Shown here one piece after another: positions 25,010 to 34,577 of a stretch of DNA of 64,000 bases. Every line of letters starts with the position of its first letter. Within the stretch, counting starts at the first letter, position 1. The notes below the pieces were generated by a model that was given only the letters and a program-made list of their open reading frames with translations, searched no databases and had not been told where the DNA came from. Origin of the DNA: an uncultured Lachnospiraceae bacterium (GTDB lineage Bacteria > Bacillota > Clostridia > Lachnospirales > Lachnospiraceae); assembly GCA_902781655.1 (NCBI GenBank), contig CACZJZ010000006.1:62001-126000 (forward strand). Reading direction: 5' to 3'. A program made the position numbers and the translations under genes.

Positions 25010-26049
25010 GCGATATGCTGGAAGAACGAATCACGATGGCACATGGGAGCGGCGGTGAATCCACGGCACGCCTGATTGCGGAATTGTTTGCTCCCTGCTT
25101 CCACAATGAGTATCTCGACAAAATGACGGATTCCTCGGTTGTGCCGGGGAGCGGAAGACTGGCTGTGACGACGGACAGCTTTGTCGTCACCCCGGTGGAA
25201 TATCCGGGCGGAAACATCGGAAGACTTGCCGTATGCGGCACGGTGAACGATCTTCTGATGAGCGGCGCGGAGCCCAGATATCTGACTGCCGGATTTATTC
25301 TTCAGGAAGGACTGCCGGTTGAGGTGCTCCGGCGGGTTGTGTCGTCCATGGCGGAGACCGCAAGGGAAGCAGGGGTCAGTATCGTCACCGGCGACACCAA
25401 GGTGATCGAAGGAAAGAAGGGCGGAGAGGGCACCGACCAGGAACCCGGCCTTATGATCAATACGGCAGGGATAGGTTTTGTGCCGGACGGGGTTGTGCCG
25501 GAGCCGGATCGTATCAGGGCGGGGGACAAAATCCTTGTATCCGGCACGCTCGGCGAGCACCATGCGACGATTCTCGCCAGGCGAATGGGGCTGGACAACG
25601 AATCACTGGCGAGCGACAACGCGCCTTTGGGAGAAATGGTCAGGGCGCTGCGGGACGCCGGAATCAGAGTTCATGCGATGCGGGATATCACCCGCGGTGG
25701 ACTGGCCACGGTGCTCCATGAGTTTGCCATTTCATCCGGCAGAACGCTCATCATTCAGGAATCGCTGGTTCCGGTGAAGCAGGCTGTGCGTGATTTCTGC
25801 GGCATTCTCGGACTCGAACCGGTTTACATGGGAAATGAGGGAAAGATCGCCATTGTGACTGCGCCGGAGGATGCAGAGCGGGCAGTGCGCGCAATCAGAG
25901 CTGCGCGGTACGGACAGGATGCAGCGATCATCGGCGAGGCGGCTGACACGGCGGAGGGAAGGAAACCTGCCCTGATCTGCCGGACACCGGTCGGCGGAGA
26001 ACGGGTGCTTGGACCGCTTTACGGCGAGGGACTGCCACGAATCTGTTGA
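25006..26049 (+). CDS. hypE: Hydrogenase maturation protein HypE
   Basis: A 347-residue AIR-synthase-like ATPase that dehydrates the S-carbamoyl group on its C-terminal cysteine to a thiocyanate for the Fe site. The protein ends PRIC, the diagnostic C-terminal motif with the modified Cys. The N-terminal MAHGSGG and the segment GDTKVIEG (nucleotide/metal region) are present. It needs HypF for carbamoyl transfer, but no hypF, hypA or hypB is found in this window. The start may be GTG 25006, overlapping the hypD stop, or ATG 25015. hypE closes the operon; its stop lies inside the next promoter. Confidence 0.94.
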   Translation: MSDMLEERITMAHGSGGESTARLIAELFAPCFHNEYLDKMTDSSVVPGSGRLAVTTDSFVVTPVEYPGGNIGRLAVCGTVNDLLMSGAEPRYLTAGFILQEGLPVEVLRRVVSSMAETAREAGVSIVTGDTKVIEGKKGGEGTDQEPGLMINTAGIGFVPDGVVPEPDRIRAGDKILVSGTLGEHHATILARRMGLDNESLASDNAPLGEMVRALRDAGIRVHAMRDITRGGLATVLHEFAISSGRTLIIQESLVPVKQAVRDFCGILGLEPVYMGNEGKIAIVTAPEDAERAVRAIRAARYGQDAAIIGEAADTAEGRKPALICRTPVGGERVLGPLYGEGLPRIC

Positions 26050-26074
26050 ATCCGCACCATAAAACGGATACAAT
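26046..26074 (+). promoter_or_regulatory. Promoter of hisS-aspS, overlapping the hypE stop codon
   Basis: TTGAAT at 26046-26051 is 17 bases from TACAAT at 26069-26074. The -35 contains the hypE TGA stop. The leader is only about 30 bases, leaving no room for a T-box. Confidence 0.75.
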
Positions 26075-26109
26075 GGAGCGCGGGATTTTGCCCGGAAGGA
26101 GAAAGACGA

Positions 26110-27393
26110 ATGACACTTATCAGGAAACCGGTAACCGGCATGAAGGATATCCTGCCGGCAGAGATGGAGATCCGAGATTACTGCATCAGGATCATCAAGA
26201 AGACCTATGCGGAGTTCGGATTTCAGAGCATCGAGACCCCCTGTGTGGAATCCATTGAGAATCTGACATCCAAGAGCGGCGGTGACAACGAAAAGCTAAT
26301 CTTCAAGATCCTGAAGCGCGGGGAGAAGCTTCGGCTGTCCGAGGCGAAGTCGGAGGCAGATCTGGTGGACAGCGGACTTCGTTATGATCTGACCGTTCCG
26401 CTGGTCCGCTACTATTCCAATCATGAAAATGAACTGCCGACGCCTTTCAAGGCACTGCAGATGGGCAACGTGTGGCGCGCGGACCGCCCACAGAAGGGGC
26501 GCTACCGTCAGTTCATGCAGTGCGACATCGATATCATCGGAGAACCCACCAACCTCGCAGAGATCGAGCTGATCACGGCAACCACCGCGACGCTCGGCCG
26601 CCTCGGATTCCGGAACTTTCAGATCCGCATCAACGAGAGGCGGATTCTCAGGGCTATGGCAAAATACAGCGGCTTCCCGGAGGAACGGTTCGATGAGGTC
26701 TGCATCATTCTGGACAAGATGGACAAAATCGGGCTGGACGGTGTGAAAGAGGAGCTGCTGGAGAGCGGATTTGACGCGGAGGCAGCCCGCCGCTATCTCT
26801 ATCTGTTTGAAGGCATGGAGAAGCAGAGCGATTCCATGGCGAAGCTTTCCTGGCTCGAACAGGAACTTTCCCGGGCCGACGCGATTGAGCCGGATGTCAT
26901 TCCGAATCTGCGGCAGACGATCGAGACGGCGGACCGGGTGAAGCAGGCGGAATTTGCCATTGTCTTTGACCCGACGATCGTGCGCGGCATGAGCTATTAC
27001 ACCGGGACAATCTTTGAAATCCGGATGCCGGAGCTCGGGATCAGCTGCGGAGGCGGCGGCCGCTACGACGGCATGGTGGGGCGGTTCACGGGACACGACG
27101 TCCCGGCCTGCGGCTTTTCCATCGGCTTTGAGCGCATTATTCTCATTCTCATGGAGCAGCATTTCGAGATCCCCGGAAAACCGGGCAAAGAGGCGTTCCT
27201 GCTCGGGAAGGACCTGCCGTCCGACCGCCTTGCCGAGGCACTGTCGGAGGCACGCGCCGAGCGCGAGGCAGGAAAGGATGTTCTTGTCGTGCGGATGAAT
27301 AAAAACAAGAAGTTCCAGAAGCAGCAGCTGACAGAGCAGGGATTCACGGAATTCCGGGAATTTTATGCGCATCCGCTGGGGCAGGAATCGTAA
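26110..27393 (+). CDS. hisS: Histidyl-tRNA synthetase
   Basis: A 427-residue class II aminoacyl-tRNA synthetase. Motif 2 is near residues 120-145, seen as GRYRQFMQCDIDIIG. The histidine-specific motifs are LRYDLTVPLVRYY near residue 88 and GGGRYDGMVG near residue 315. Motif 3 is GFSIGFERI near residue 337, followed by the anticodon-binding domain. It is full length. It is transcribed from the promoter at the hypE end and leads into aspS, the usual hisS-aspS pair of Firmicutes. No T-box leader is present. Confidence 0.95.
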   Translation: MTLIRKPVTGMKDILPAEMEIRDYCIRIIKKTYAEFGFQSIETPCVESIENLTSKSGGDNEKLIFKILKRGEKLRLSEAKSEADLVDSGLRYDLTVPLVRYYSNHENELPTPFKALQMGNVWRADRPQKGRYRQFMQCDIDIIGEPTNLAEIELITATTATLGRLGFRNFQIRINERRILRAMAKYSGFPEERFDEVCIILDKMDKIGLDGVKEELLESGFDAEAARRYLYLFEGMEKQSDSMAKLSWLEQELSRADAIEPDVIPNLRQTIETADRVKQAEFAIVFDPTIVRGMSYYTGTIFEIRMPELGISCGGGGRYDGMVGRFTGHDVPACGFSIGFERIILILMEQHFEIPGKPGKEAFLLGKDLPSDRLAEALSEARAEREAGKDVLVVRMNKNKKFQKQQLTEQGFTEFREFYAHPLGQES

Positions 27394-27420
27394 AAAACTG
27401 GGCCGCATAGACGGCTGTCA

Positions 27421-27441
27421 GCCGCGGACGAAGACCGCGGC
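27421..27441 (+). promoter_or_regulatory. Intercistronic GC hairpin before aspS
   Basis: GCCGCGG (27421-27427) and CCGCGGC (27435-27441) pair perfectly around a 7-base loop, and the SD GGGAAGG starts at the next base. It is one of several such structures in this window. Confidence 0.6.
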
Positions 27442-27458
27442 GGGAAGGATATCATATT

Positions 27459-29315
27459 ATGATGCAGATGCGCACACACACGTGCGGAGAACTCCGGATC
27501 GAGGATGCCGGCAAGGCGGTGACGCTGGCCGGCTGGCTCGAGAATATGCGGGTGGTCTCCGGTTCTCTGGCTTTTGTGGTGCTCCGCGATTTCTACGGGA
27601 CGACACAGATCGTCGTGGAAAACGATGAGATGATGAAGACATTCCGGAGCATCACCAAGGAATCCACGATTCAGGTCGAAGGGACTGTCCGCGAGCGCTC
27701 CAGCAAGAATCCGAATCAGGAAACCGGAGACATCGAAGTCGTTCCCACCTCTGTGAAGGTCCTTGGGCGCTGCCGCTACAATGAGCTTCCGTTTGAAATC
27801 AATCACAGCCGCGAAGCGGATGAACAGGTCCGTCTCAAATACCGCTATCTGGATCTGCGCAATCCGGCGGTGAAAAAGAACATTCTGCTGCGCTGTCATG
27901 TCGTGGAGGCGCTCCGCAAGGCGATGACGGAGCACGGTTTCCTCGAAATCACGACGCCAATTCTCACGGCCTCCAGTCCGGAGGGAGCGCGGGACTATCT
28001 TGTGCCGGCGAGAAAGCACCCGGGCAAGTTCTACGCATTGCCGCAGGCGCCGCAGCAGTTCAAGCAGCTGCTGATGACGGCCGGCTTTGACCGGTACTTC
28101 CAGATTGCGCCATGCTTCCGCGATGAGGATGCGAGAGGAGATCGTTCGCCGGGAGAGTTTTATCAGCTTGACATGGAGATGGCATTTGCCAGTCAGGAAG
28201 ATGTATTTGCTGTCCTTGAGGATGTACTGCCGCCGGTTTTCGCAAAGTTCGGAACCTGGCACAGGGCTTCCAGCGCGCCGTTCCAGCGCATCCCTTACCG
28301 CGAGGCGATGGAAAAGTATGGCTCGGACAAGCCGGATCTGCGCATCGATCTCGTGTCGCAGGATGTGACGGACATTCTGAAGGACTGCGGCTTTGGACCG
28401 TTTGCTTCCAGGAGAGACCTGACCGATGAGAACGGAACAGTGACGGGAAGCGAAGAGACCGGCGTCTGTATCAAGGCGGTGGTTGTCTCGCATTTCGAGG
28501 GCACCCGCAAGTTCATCGACAAGACACTCGCGGATGTCGAAGTGCAGGCCGGCGCGAAGCCGTACTGGTTCCGTGTGGATGAGAATGGCTCGTTTGTGGG
28601 TGGAATTGCAAAATTTGCCGCGCCGCTGCAGGATGCCCTCACCAGGGCACTGGGACTCGTTCCAGGAGATTTTGTCGGCCTTGCTGCGGGGCGTCTCACG
28701 CAGGCACAGAAGACTGCCGGGGTTCTGATCAAGACTATGGGCGCTGCGGTTCCAGGCCACATGGACAGGGAGCAGTACGCATTCTGCTGGATCGTGGATT
28801 TTCCGATGTACGAGATCGGCGAGGAGAGCGGCGAGCTGGAGTTCTGCCATAATCCGTTCTCCATGCCGTCCGGCGGACTTGACACGCTGCTGAAGGCGGA
28901 GCGCGGAGAAATCGATCCGCTCAGCATCACAGCGGACCAGTATGATCTGGTGGTAAACGGCGTGGAACTTTCCTCCGGCGCGGTCCGCAACCACGATCCG
29001 GAGATCATGGTAAAGGCCTTTGAGCTGGTCAGGCTCGGCGAGGAGGATGTCAAGAAAAAGTTCCCGGCCATGTACAACGCCTTCTGCTATGGCGCACCGC
29101 CGCATGCCGGCATCGCGCCCGGCATCGACCGCATGGTGATGCTGCTCGCCGGAGAGGATTCGATCCGGGAAATTATTCCGTTCCCGATGAACAAGAACGC
29201 ACAGGATGTCATGATGGGCGCGCCGTCCGAAGTCACGGCACACCAATTGGAAGAACTGCACATTCGTTCCACCGCGACGCAGGAAGAAATGCATGCGGAC
29301 GGGGAGGAGGAATAA
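27459..29315 (+). CDS. aspS: Aspartyl-tRNA synthetase
   Basis: A 618-residue bacterial-type class II synthetase. It has the N-terminal OB anticodon-binding domain, the motif 2 region FRDEDARGDRSPGEFYQLD near residues 222-240, a GAD insert domain, and motif 3 in GIAPGIDRMVMLLAG near residue 550. Length matches the bacterial form. ATG 27459 and ATG 27462 are both possible. Whether it is discriminating or also charges tRNA-Asn cannot be decided by eye. A bidirectional terminator follows, shared with the convergent phosphopantetheinyl transferase gene. Confidence 0.95.
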   Translation: MMQMRTHTCGELRIEDAGKAVTLAGWLENMRVVSGSLAFVVLRDFYGTTQIVVENDEMMKTFRSITKESTIQVEGTVRERSSKNPNQETGDIEVVPTSVKVLGRCRYNELPFEINHSREADEQVRLKYRYLDLRNPAVKKNILLRCHVVEALRKAMTEHGFLEITTPILTASSPEGARDYLVPARKHPGKFYALPQAPQQFKQLLMTAGFDRYFQIAPCFRDEDARGDRSPGEFYQLDMEMAFASQEDVFAVLEDVLPPVFAKFGTWHRASSAPFQRIPYREAMEKYGSDKPDLRIDLVSQDVTDILKDCGFGPFASRRDLTDENGTVTGSEETGVCIKAVVVSHFEGTRKFIDKTLADVEVQAGAKPYWFRVDENGSFVGGIAKFAAPLQDALTRALGLVPGDFVGLAAGRLTQAQKTAGVLIKTMGAAVPGHMDREQYAFCWIVDFPMYEIGEESGELEFCHNPFSMPSGGLDTLLKAERGEIDPLSITADQYDLVVNGVELSSGAVRNHDPEIMVKAFELVRLGEEDVKKKFPAMYNAFCYGAPPHAGIAPGIDRMVMLLAGEDSIREIIPFPMNKNAQDVMMGAPSEVTAHQLEELHIRSTATQEEMHADGEEE

Positions 29316-29320
29316 AACAG

Positions 29321-29352
29321 GGAGCTGCCGCATGTAATGCGGCAGCTCCTTT
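29321..29352. terminator. Bidirectional terminator between aspS and the phosphopantetheinyl transferase gene
   Basis: Perfect 13-base arms 29321-29333 and 29337-29349 enclose a 3-base loop. TTT follows on the + strand and TTTTATT follows on the - strand, so it can end both converging transcripts. Confidence 0.85.
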
Positions 29353-29380
29353 GTCATGGCGGCATGACTCTCGAAATGGT

Positions 29381-30193
29381 TCACGGATGAGATGTCTCAT
29401 CCATCGGAGGGAGATAAAACAGCTCCGGCTTCATCCCTGGCAGAAGGGTGGCCGCGGACATACAGTATCCGGGGGACGGAGGCGGAAGCTCCGTAAAATA
29501 GGCGGAAAGCCGGGGGAACTCGTCGTGGCCCTTTGATGGATGCGGGACAATCGTGTGCTCCTTCCAGCGCACATCAAAGGTGTCGAGCCCCTCGGAGAGT
29601 CCGCGCCCTGTGAATTTGGTATATGCCTCCCGGATGGTCCACAGCCGGAAGAACAGACTGCTGCGTGCCGTATCGGTGGCTGAGGACAGAAGCATGTTCC
29701 GGTCGGCTGCCGTGAAGAATCGTTCCGCGACATAGGGGCGTACCGGATGAATTTCCTGCACATCGAGGCCGTTCAGCACATCGGAAACGGACAGAACGGT
29801 GAAATGGCCGGAATGCGAGATGCTGATAAACAGGGAAGGAAAATCGGGCAGAACAGGCCGGCCAAAGCGCTGCATCTCCACGCGCAGCGGTTTTCCTGAC
29901 TCTGTCAGCATGGACTCCGGAATGATGGCAGGGGGCAGCGGCATGGAGGCACCCTGCCATCGGATGGACGGGCAGCGGTCAGATGCACCCGGCTGCGAGA
30001 GCAGAAGGCGGAGCGGTACCCAGTAGGCAAGCTGGGCGTCCGCCATGCCAGGTGGTTCCTCCATGAATTTGCCGCCGCGGTCCCTGCGGAACCGCAGAAT
30101 CGGGCAGGCAGTGAGGAGATCCAGCGCCTGCTGACGCACGTCAGGCTGTTGCAGTATTCGGTTATCAGTCACATAGATATGCCAAAACATCAT
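29381..30193 (-). CDS. Sfp-type 4'-phosphopantetheinyl transferase
   Basis: A 270-residue protein that moves the phosphopantetheine arm of CoA onto a carrier-protein serine. Sfp-family motifs are SISHSG at residues 124-129, the Mg-binding GLDVQEI at about 143-149 (Asp144), and the WTIREAYTKFTGRG segment at about 185-198. It is the only gene on the minus strand in a long run and is convergent with aspS and divergent from secDF. No polyketide or nonribosomal peptide synthetase is nearby, so the client is not indicated; it may be the general acyl-carrier enzyme. The N-terminal 80 residues are less conserved. Confidence 0.8.
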   Translation of the reverse strand: MMFWHIYVTDNRILQQPDVRQQALDLLTACPILRFRRDRGGKFMEEPPGMADAQLAYWVPLRLLLSQPGASDRCPSIRWQGASMPLPPAIIPESMLTESGKPLRVEMQRFGRPVLPDFPSLFISISHSGHFTVLSVSDVLNGLDVQEIHPVRPYVAERFFTAADRNMLLSSATDTARSSLFFRLWTIREAYTKFTGRGLSEGLDTFDVRWKEHTIVPHPSKGHDEFPRLSAYFTELPPPSPGYCMSAATLLPGMKPELFYLPPMDETSHP

Positions 30194-30214
30194 ATACCAA
30201 TGGTACTGAAAAGG

Positions 30215-30223
30215 TGCTATAAT
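30215..30223 (+). promoter_or_regulatory. Extended -10 promoter of secDF
   Basis: TG at 30215-30216, one base, then a perfect TATAAT at 30218-30223. No clear -35 is seen. The leader is about 100 bases. Confidence 0.65.
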
Positions 30224-30330
30224 GTCAAAGTCTGTGAATCAGCGTTTGCGGCACTTTGCACAATGGCATGAGACAGGAACAGAGCAGGGTGTCTGCAGCA
30301 ATTTTTCCGGTTCACACAAAGGAGATACCA

Positions 30331-32601
30331 GTGAAAAAACAGAAGAGAAACGCGGTGATCGCCCTGATTGTGATGATCGCCATCTTCCTCGGAGCGCAGG
30401 AGGGTTCCATTCATGATGTGAAGCTCGGCCTCGATCTGGCCGGCGGCGTAAGCATCACCTACCAGGCGGTGGGAGATGAAACTCCTTCTGCGGAGGACAT
30501 GGACGACACGGTGTACAAGCTTCAGAAGCGTGTGGAGCAGTACAGCACCGAGGCTGTGGTTTACAAGGAAGGGAATGACCGGATCAATATTGAGATTCCC
30601 GGTGTGACAGACGCCAACAGCATTCTCGAGGAGCTCGGCAAGCCCGGTTCTCTTTATTTCATCCGTCAGACGGATGACGACGGAAATCAGAATTATCAGT
30701 ATGACTCCAGTACCGGCAAATATCAGCTGACACGCAGCCTGTCCGAAATAATCGACAGCGGTGATGCGGTTCTGAGCGGAACCGATGTCGCTGATGCCCA
30801 GGCCGGGTACCAGAGCGACTCCATGAACAATCAGGAGATTGTAGTAGAGCTGACCTTTACCGATCAGGGCAAGCAGAAGTTCGCGGATGCCACAACAAGG
30901 GCATATAAGAACGGTGAGTCGATCGGCATCTATTATGACGGCGAGTTCATTTCTGTTCCGAAGGTGCAGAGCGCCATCACCAACGGACAGGGCGTCATCA
31001 CCGGCGAGCGGACGATTGAAGATGCAAAAAATCTGGCCTCCACCATCCGTATCGGCGGTCTCTCCGTTGAACTTGAGGAGCTCCGCTCCAATGTGGTCGG
31101 TGCCCAGCTGGGCGAGGAGGCCATCAGCACCTCCCTCAAGGCGGGCATTGTCGGCATGATTCTGATTTTTGTCCTGATGATTGCCGTATACTGGCTGCCT
31201 GGTGTGTGCGCCAGCATCGCGCTGCTGTTCTATGTGTTCCTGGAAATCCTGATCATCAATGCCTTCGAGGTGACGCTGACCCTGCCCGGTATTGCCGGTA
31301 TTCTTCTTTCCATCGGCATGGCGGTCGATGCAAATGTCATTATCTTCGCGAGAATCCGGGAGGAATTAAAATCCGGCAAGACGGTGGATTCTGCCATCCG
31401 GATCGGCTACAGCAAGGCGCTGTCCGCCATCATCGACGGGAATGTTACCACGTTGATTGCGGCTCTTGTGCTGGGTCTGCGCGGTTCCGGAACCGTCAAG
31501 GGCTTTGCCCAGACGCTTGCCATCGGTATTCTTCTGTCCATGTTCACCTCGCTTTTTGTGACGAAGTGGCTCATGCGGGCGCTGTTCAATCTTGGTCTCT
31601 CCGACGTGAAGTTCTACGGGGTCGGGAAGGAGCCGAAGAAGCTGCGGATTCTCGAGCACAGAAAGGTTTTCTTCACCATCTCCGCCTGTGTGATCCTGTG
31701 CGGTTTCCTCGCGATGGGGATCAATGCGGGAAGAGGAAGACGGGCGCTCAATTACAGCCTGGATTTTGTCGGCGGCACATCCACCAGCATAACCTTCGAC
31801 AAGAGTTACACGCTGAAGGAACTGGATGACGAGGTCGTCCCTGTCTTTGAGAAAATCACCGGCGATGCCAATGTGCAGGTGCAGACAGTCTCAGGAAGCA
31901 ATCAGGTCATCATCAAGACCCGCAGCCTGGATGTGAGCGAACGGGAGCAGCTGAACCAGCAGCTGGAGTCAGCCTTCGGTGTGAAGGAAACGGATATTCA
32001 GAGCGAGACCATCAGCTCCACCATCAGTAAGGAGATGAAGTCGGATGCCCTTTCGGCTGTCATTATTGCCATGATTCTGATGCTGATCTATATCTGGTTC
32101 CGGTTCAGCGACTGGCGGTTCGGCGCTTCCTCGGTGCTCGCCCTGGTCCATGACGTGCTTGTCGTGCTGACCTGTTATGCGGTGATGCGTGTCTCTGTCG
32201 GCTCTACCTTCATCGCCTGCATGCTGACGATTGTCGGATATTCCATCAACGCGACCATCGTAATTTTCGACCGCGTCCGTGAGAACGTGAAGCTCATGGG
32301 CAAAAAAGCGGAGATCATCCCGCTTCTTGATGTCAGCATTTCTCAGACGATGTCGCGGAGCGTGTTCACCTCGCTGACCACCTTCTTCATGGTGTTCACG
32401 CTCTACGTTTTCGGCGTCTCCTCGATTCGGGAGTTTGCTCTCCCGATCGGTGTCGGCATCATCAGCGGCACCTATTCGTCTGTCTGCCTTGCAGGCGCAT
32501 TCTACTATGAGCTTCGCAAGATTTCCGCAAGAAAGGCGGCAAAATCCGGAGGAGCAAAGGAGAACGCAGAGGGCAGGAAACACGGCAAGGGGAAAGCCTG
32601 A
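30331..32601 (+). CDS. secDF: Protein translocase subunit SecDF (fused)
   Basis: A 756-residue RND-type membrane protein in which SecD and SecF are fused. It uses proton motive force to pull proteins through SecYEG. The D1 motif LGLDLAGGV is near residue 32, followed by a large outer domain, six TM helices with the D4-type GMAVDANVIIFARIREE, then the SecF half starting near residue 440 with NYSLDFVGGTS and ATIVIFDRVRENV. I start it at GTG 30331 because AAAGGAG lies 7 bases upstream; the open frame starts at 30256 but adds residues not seen in SecD. A terminator follows. Confidence 0.93.
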   Translation: MKKQKRNAVIALIVMIAIFLGAQEGSIHDVKLGLDLAGGVSITYQAVGDETPSAEDMDDTVYKLQKRVEQYSTEAVVYKEGNDRINIEIPGVTDANSILEELGKPGSLYFIRQTDDDGNQNYQYDSSTGKYQLTRSLSEIIDSGDAVLSGTDVADAQAGYQSDSMNNQEIVVELTFTDQGKQKFADATTRAYKNGESIGIYYDGEFISVPKVQSAITNGQGVITGERTIEDAKNLASTIRIGGLSVELEELRSNVVGAQLGEEAISTSLKAGIVGMILIFVLMIAVYWLPGVCASIALLFYVFLEILIINAFEVTLTLPGIAGILLSIGMAVDANVIIFARIREELKSGKTVDSAIRIGYSKALSAIIDGNVTTLIAALVLGLRGSGTVKGFAQTLAIGILLSMFTSLFVTKWLMRALFNLGLSDVKFYGVGKEPKKLRILEHRKVFFTISACVILCGFLAMGINAGRGRRALNYSLDFVGGTSTSITFDKSYTLKELDDEVVPVFEKITGDANVQVQTVSGSNQVIIKTRSLDVSEREQLNQQLESAFGVKETDIQSETISSTISKEMKSDALSAVIIAMILMLIYIWFRFSDWRFGASSVLALVHDVLVVLTCYAVMRVSVGSTFIACMLTIVGYSINATIVIFDRVRENVKLMGKKAEIIPLLDVSISQTMSRSVFTSLTTFFMVFTLYVFGVSSIREFALPIGVGIISGTYSSVCLAGAFYYELRKISARKAAKSGGAKENAEGRKHGKGKA

Positions 32602-32633
32602 ACGTGGTACTGACACGCCATTTTCAAACAGAC
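32599..32633 (+). repeat. 35-base dispersed repeat, copy 1 (end of secDF)
   Basis: It matches 49087-49121 at 26 of 35 positions, with most differences being transitions. The copy overlaps the secDF stop codon. The match is modest and may reflect shared hairpin structure rather than descent. Confidence 0.45.
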
Positions 32634-32643
32634 AAACAGTTCG

Positions 32644-32672
32644 GGAGATGTCCGAAGCGGACATCTCCTTTT
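32644..32672 (+). terminator. Intrinsic terminator of secDF
   Basis: Perfect 10-base arms 32644-32653 and 32659-32668 with a 5-base loop are followed by TTTT. It lies 20 bases before recJ. Confidence 0.85.
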
Positions 32673-32691
32673 CATGTGAGGCAAAAGTGTT

Positions 32692-34521
32692 ATGGCAAAA
32701 TGGTTTGAGATGCGCAGGGGTGGAAATTTCACAGAGATTGGTCGGGCATGCGGCATTTCTCCGGTACTCGCAAGAGTCATTCGGAATCGTGGAATCATCG
32801 GTGCGGAGGAGACGGAGCGATATCTGAGGGGAACAACAAAGGACCTCCGCAGTCCCTTTGATCTGCCCGACATCGAGAAGGCTGCAGAACTGCTTCGCAG
32901 CGCAGCAGAAAATGGAAAATGGATTCGCATCTTCGGAGATTACGATGTGGATGGTATCTGTTCCACCTATATTCTCACCCGCGGTCTGCGCAGTGCGGGA
33001 GCGCGGGTTGATTTTGTACTGCCGGACCGGATGAGGGACGGATATGGCCTTAATGAACGCATGATCGGAGAGGCGGTGAAGGCAGGCGTGCAGGTGATCA
33101 TCACCTGCGACAACGGGATTGCTGCCGCGGAACCGATTCGGAGGGCAAAGGAGGCCGGACTGATCGTGATCGTGACGGACCATCACGAGGTGCCCTTTGA
33201 ATTGCAGGAAAATGGCATTCGCAGGCAGATCCTGCCCGAAGCGGATGCGGTCGTCGAGCCTAAGCTGGTTCGGGCGGATGGGACACCGGAGACGCCATTT
33301 CCGGATATCTGCGGCGCGGTAGTGGCCCTCAAGCTGATGCAGGTTTTCTGCGAGCCGGAGCATCCGGAGCGTGTCTTTGAAACGAGGAAGGAATTGTTCT
33401 CTGATCTCATCGCCTTCGCGGCGTTTGCTACGGTGTGCGATGTCATGCCGCTGACGGATGAAAATCGTATCCTCGTGCGGTATGGCCTGCGGGAAGCGGA
33501 GCATACTGCCAATCCGGGACTGAAGGCACTCATTCGTGTGCAGGGACTGGAGGGTAGGAGACTGACCGCTATGCACGCAGGCTTCATTCTCGGGCCGTGC
33601 CTCAATGCTTCCGGACGGCTGGATTCCGCGGAACGGGCGCTCCGACTCTTTACTGACTGTACGGATCCGGAGGAAGCGGGCCGCGAGGCACAAGAGTTGC
33701 GGGAACTGAATGAAAGCAGAAAATCCATGACTGAGCAGGGACTACGGGAATCTGATGAACTGATTGCAAAAGAACACCTGGCGGACGACAAGGTTCTGGT
33801 TCTTTATCTCCCGGACTGCCATGAGTCCATCTGCGGAATTGTGGCTGGAAAAGTGAAGGAGAAGTATTACCGCCCGACGTTCGTGATGACGGATGCGGAG
33901 AATCCGGACAGACTGAAGGGCTCCGGAAGATCCATAGAATCCTATGATATGTATGGGGAGATGAACAGAGTCAGCGACCTGTTCGCGGAGGACCAGGGGA
34001 GAAAGTTGTTCGGAGGACATAAAATGGCGGCCGGGTTCACGATTCCAAGAGCGAATCTGGACGCATTCCGGAAACGACTCAATGGAAACTGCCGTCTCAC
34101 GGAAACAGAACTCACGGAGCCGCTGTATTTTGATATGGTTCTTCCGCCGTCCGCGCTGTCGGAGAGCATGATAGAGGAATTTGATCTCCTCGAGCCGTGT
34201 GGAAACGGGAACCGAAGGCCTCTCTTTGCCTGCCGCAATATGACGGTGTTGAGCGCCTTCGAGATGGGAAAGAACCACAATGCGCTGAAGCTCATGGTGG
34301 AGGATGAGTCTCGTGGCCGCTGGCAGGCTCTTTGGTTCGGCAATCTGAAATCTGTCCGGGACAGCATGGACGGATATTACGGAACTGGAACGTACGAAAG
34401 TCTTCTTCGCAGAAATCCGGTCTGTACAGTGCGGGGACATCTTGCCTATCAGCCGAATTGCAATGAATATCGCGGCCGGCGGACCATACAGCTGATCTTG
34501 AAAGATATGATCTGGATCTGA
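32692..34521 (+). CDS. recJ: Single-stranded-DNA-specific exonuclease RecJ
   Basis: A 609-residue 5'-3' exonuclease of the DHH family used in recombination and repair. The catalytic motifs are GDYDVDG near residues 82-88 and TDHHE near 162-166, with a DHHA1 domain containing GSGRS and the FGGHKMAAGF stretch. A C-terminal OB-fold region completes the protein, so it is the core-length form. It begins shortly after the secDF terminator, so it must have its own promoter or depend on read-through. A hairpin (34520-34528 with 34539-34547) just after the stop lacks a T-run. Confidence 0.93.
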   Translation: MAKWFEMRRGGNFTEIGRACGISPVLARVIRNRGIIGAEETERYLRGTTKDLRSPFDLPDIEKAAELLRSAAENGKWIRIFGDYDVDGICSTYILTRGLRSAGARVDFVLPDRMRDGYGLNERMIGEAVKAGVQVIITCDNGIAAAEPIRRAKEAGLIVIVTDHHEVPFELQENGIRRQILPEADAVVEPKLVRADGTPETPFPDICGAVVALKLMQVFCEPEHPERVFETRKELFSDLIAFAAFATVCDVMPLTDENRILVRYGLREAEHTANPGLKALIRVQGLEGRRLTAMHAGFILGPCLNASGRLDSAERALRLFTDCTDPEEAGREAQELRELNESRKSMTEQGLRESDELIAKEHLADDKVLVLYLPDCHESICGIVAGKVKEKYYRPTFVMTDAENPDRLKGSGRSIESYDMYGEMNRVSDLFAEDQGRKLFGGHKMAAGFTIPRANLDAFRKRLNGNCRLTETELTEPLYFDMVLPPSALSESMIEEFDLLEPCGNGNRRPLFACRNMTVLSAFEMGKNHNALKLMVEDESRGRWQALWFGNLKSVRDSMDGYYGTGTYESLLRRNPVCTVRGHLAYQPNCNEYRGRRTIQLILKDMIWI

Positions 34522-34577
34522 TCTCCGGTTGGGATCAGCCGGGGATCGTATCGACAGGAAGCCGGAATGATCGAAAG

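Noticed and set aside
26075-26109. T-box leader for hisS-aspS
   Set aside because: The leader is only about 30 bases and has no T-box core or antiterminator.
27363-29384. 673-codon frame antisense to aspS
   Set aside because: The whole of it is opposite a clearly conserved synthetase and gives no recognisable protein.
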